This document shows, one piece after another, positions 6,271-7,449 of a DNA stretch of 7,449 nt; the first letter of the stretch is position 1, and each line of letters starts with the position of its first letter. Made by a program: the position numbers and the translations under genes. The stretch spans positions 1 to 7,449 of the forward strand of contig CAKTSO010000094.1 of the NCBI GenBank assembly GCA_934613185.1. The letters are read 5' to 3'. The notes beneath the pieces are model-generated. The model made no database searches and was not told the DNA's origin. It was given only the letters and a program-made list of their open reading frames with translations. This DNA is from an uncultured Clostridia bacterium. GTDB lineage: Bacteria > Bacillota > Clostridia > Christensenellales > Maliibacteriaceae.

Positions 6271-6312
6271 AAAACAAAAAGCGCGCCGTCCGTTTGTTTT
6301 CGGACAGCGCGC
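6271..6312 (-). terminator. Rho-independent terminator after the MFS gene
   Basis: GCGCGC (6307-6312) pairs with GCGCGC (6281-6286), and CGGAC (6301-6305) with GTCCG (6288-6292), with one mismatch between and an 8-nt loop. On the minus strand the hairpin is followed by TTTTTGTTTT (6280-6271). It begins 13 nt past the MFS stop and separates that gene from the heat-shock operon. Confidence 0.9.
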
Positions 6313-6325
6313 AAAAGCTTTTTGA

Positions 6326-7449
6326 TCAGTCGTCCACGTCGAAGGATTCAAGCGTCCCCCGCCGCTGCGGCTTCACGTCGCCGTGATGCACAAAGAGCAT
6401 CGTCACGAAGCTCAAGACCACAAACAGCGTTCCGTACGGGAAAAGATAACCGTATCCGAGCGAAGCGCTCTTTAAGATCTCGCCCGACAGCATTGGCGTG
6501 ATGATCTGCGCCGCCATGGAGAACGTGTAATAATAGCCCGTGTATTTGCCGACGTTCGCACCGCTTGCAAGCTCGACGACCATCGGATAAGAGTTAACGT
6601 TGATCGTCGCCCAGCCGATCCCGGCCAGTGCAAAGACGGCGAACATTGCCGCCGTAAACGTCTTGAACAAAACCGCCGAACCGAACGCCGAGGCAAGCAG
6701 GACGATGCCGATCAGCACCGTCTTTTTGCGGCCGATCTTGCTCGCGACGATGCCGACGGGAATGTAGGAGACGATCGCCGCTGCCTGCGCGATCATGAGC
6801 GTATAGGCAAACGAACCGCCCTTCAAGCCCCACATGACCTCGCCGTAGGTCGAAAACCACGTCGTCACGGCGTTATAACCCATAAACCACAAAAACACCG
6901 AGCAGAGGATCAAAATCAGAGAACGGCGCTGTGCCCGGTCGAGCTTTCCGCCGTTTTCCCCGTCTTCTTCCTCCGCTTCCTTCGGCATCTGCGCCGCGAG
7001 CTTCGGCTCGTCGACCGTCCGGCGCAGAACAAACAGGCAAAGGAGCATCAAAACGATGACAAACGCAAAAATCGGAATATAATCGGGATGGTCGACCGCG
7101 GGCACGAGAATGCTGATCGCAAGAAGCGCCAGAATGCCGCCCGCCGCACCCATCAGATTGATCACGGCGTTGGCCTTGCTGCGCAGCGGTTTAGGCGTCA
7201 CCGTCGGCATGAGCGCAACCGCGGGCGAACGATACGTCGCCATGGCGATCAGCGTCAAAAACAGCCCCGCCATGAACACGGGAAGCGAGTGCATCGCGTT
7301 GCCGACCGGCATCAGGATCATACACGCGCAGGCCGCGATCGTCCCGAAGACAACGAACGGCGTCCGTTTGCCCATGCGCGAATTCGTCCGATCGGAAAGC
7401 GACCCGAACAGCGGAAGCATGAAAAGCGCAAGAATATTGTCAAGCGCCA
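6326..7449 (-). CDS. MFS transporter, SLC45/sugar-symporter-like, 5' end missing
   Basis: A major facilitator superfamily membrane transporter; 373 residues are visible and the frame stays open through the right edge (..ALDNILALFMLPL..), so the start and about the first membrane segment lie outside. The Met at 7420-7418 is internal. The loop GSLSDRTNSRMGKRTPF is the MFS signature between TM2 and TM3, and GIVASKIGRKKTVLIG is its counterpart in the second half. Hydrophobic segments between and after them fit the remaining helices. An acidic cytoplasmic loop (KEAEEEDGENGGKLDRAQRR) marks the middle. The pattern DNILALF..PLFG.LSDRT..R.G+R.PF recalls SLC45/GPH-type sugar-cation symporters, so a sugar or glycoside substrate is a guess. 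Its own terminator and the downstream hrcA promoter show it is not part of the heat-shock operon. The C-terminus, ESFDVDD, looks complete. Confidence 0.88.
   Translation of the reverse strand, partial: ALDNILALFMLPLFGSLSDRTNSRMGKRTPFVVFGTIAACACMILMPVGNAMHSLPVFMAGLFLTLIAMATYRSPAVALMPTVTPKPLRSKANAVINLMGAAGGILALLAISILVPAVDHPDYIPIFAFVIVLMLLCLFVLRRTVDEPKLAAQMPKEAEEEDGENGGKLDRAQRRSLILILCSVFLWFMGYNAVTTWFSTYGEVMWGLKGGSFAYTLMIAQAAAIVSYIPVGIVASKIGRKKTVLIGIVLLASAFGSAVLFKTFTAAMFAVFALAGIGWATINVNSYPMVVELASGANVGKYTGYYYTFSMAAQIITPMLSGEILKSASLGYGYLFPYGTLFVVLSFVTMLFVHHGDVKPQRRGTLESFDVDD

Noticed and set aside
7418..7420. Met at 7420 as the start of the MFS transporter
   Set aside because: The frame continues to the window edge with conserved MFS residues (LDNILALF) upstream of this Met, no ribosome site is present, and the usual first membrane segment would be missing.

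Overview
The window looks like chromosome from a GC-rich Bacillota, most likely a Clostridia-type bacterium. Four signs support this. The heat-shock operon has the order hrcA-grpE-dnaK-dnaJ. A perfect CIRCE operator lies in front of hrcA. DnaK lacks the roughly 24-residue ATPase-domain segment that Gram-positive DnaKs lack. The 6S RNA resembles the clostridial type. Placement below class level is not attempted.

Almost everything reads leftward (minus strand). From right to left: (1) 7449-6326 is the 3' part of a major-facilitator transporter whose start lies beyond the right edge, closed by its own terminator (6271-6312). (2) 6233-6121 is the heat-shock control region, with A-tracts spaced about one helical turn apart, a TTGACA/TATTAT promoter with a 17-nt spacer, and CIRCE at the expected start of transcription. 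(3) 6094-1176 is the four-gene operon hrcA (GTG start), grpE, dnaK (ATG start) and dnaJ (TTG start). It has a stem-loop between grpE and dnaK, a strong perfect inverted repeat between dnaK and dnaJ, and a hairpin terminator overlapping the dnaJ stop. HrcA represses the operon through CIRCE; DnaK, DnaJ and GrpE form the Hsp70 folding cycle (ATPase chaperone, J-domain co-chaperone, nucleotide exchange factor).

(4) 1-1133 contains no protein gene I can support. It is an RNA-only region with at least three independently promoted units: a plus-strand, unidentified, well-folded small RNA (about 949-1030) with a good promoter and a built-in terminator; tRNA-Met(CAU) (649-725, minus) with promoter and terminator; and 6S RNA (about 158-352, minus) with promoter and terminator. 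A further terminator-like hairpin at 394-418 sits just before the 6S promoter. The stretch 419-610 holds no gene I can recognise. At the left edge a -35-like box inside a short palindrome may belong to a promoter whose -10 lies outside the window.

The most novel item is the orphan small RNA at 949-1030. The protein-coding part is conventional. I see no mobile element, CRISPR array, prophage, toxin-antitoxin or defence gene.
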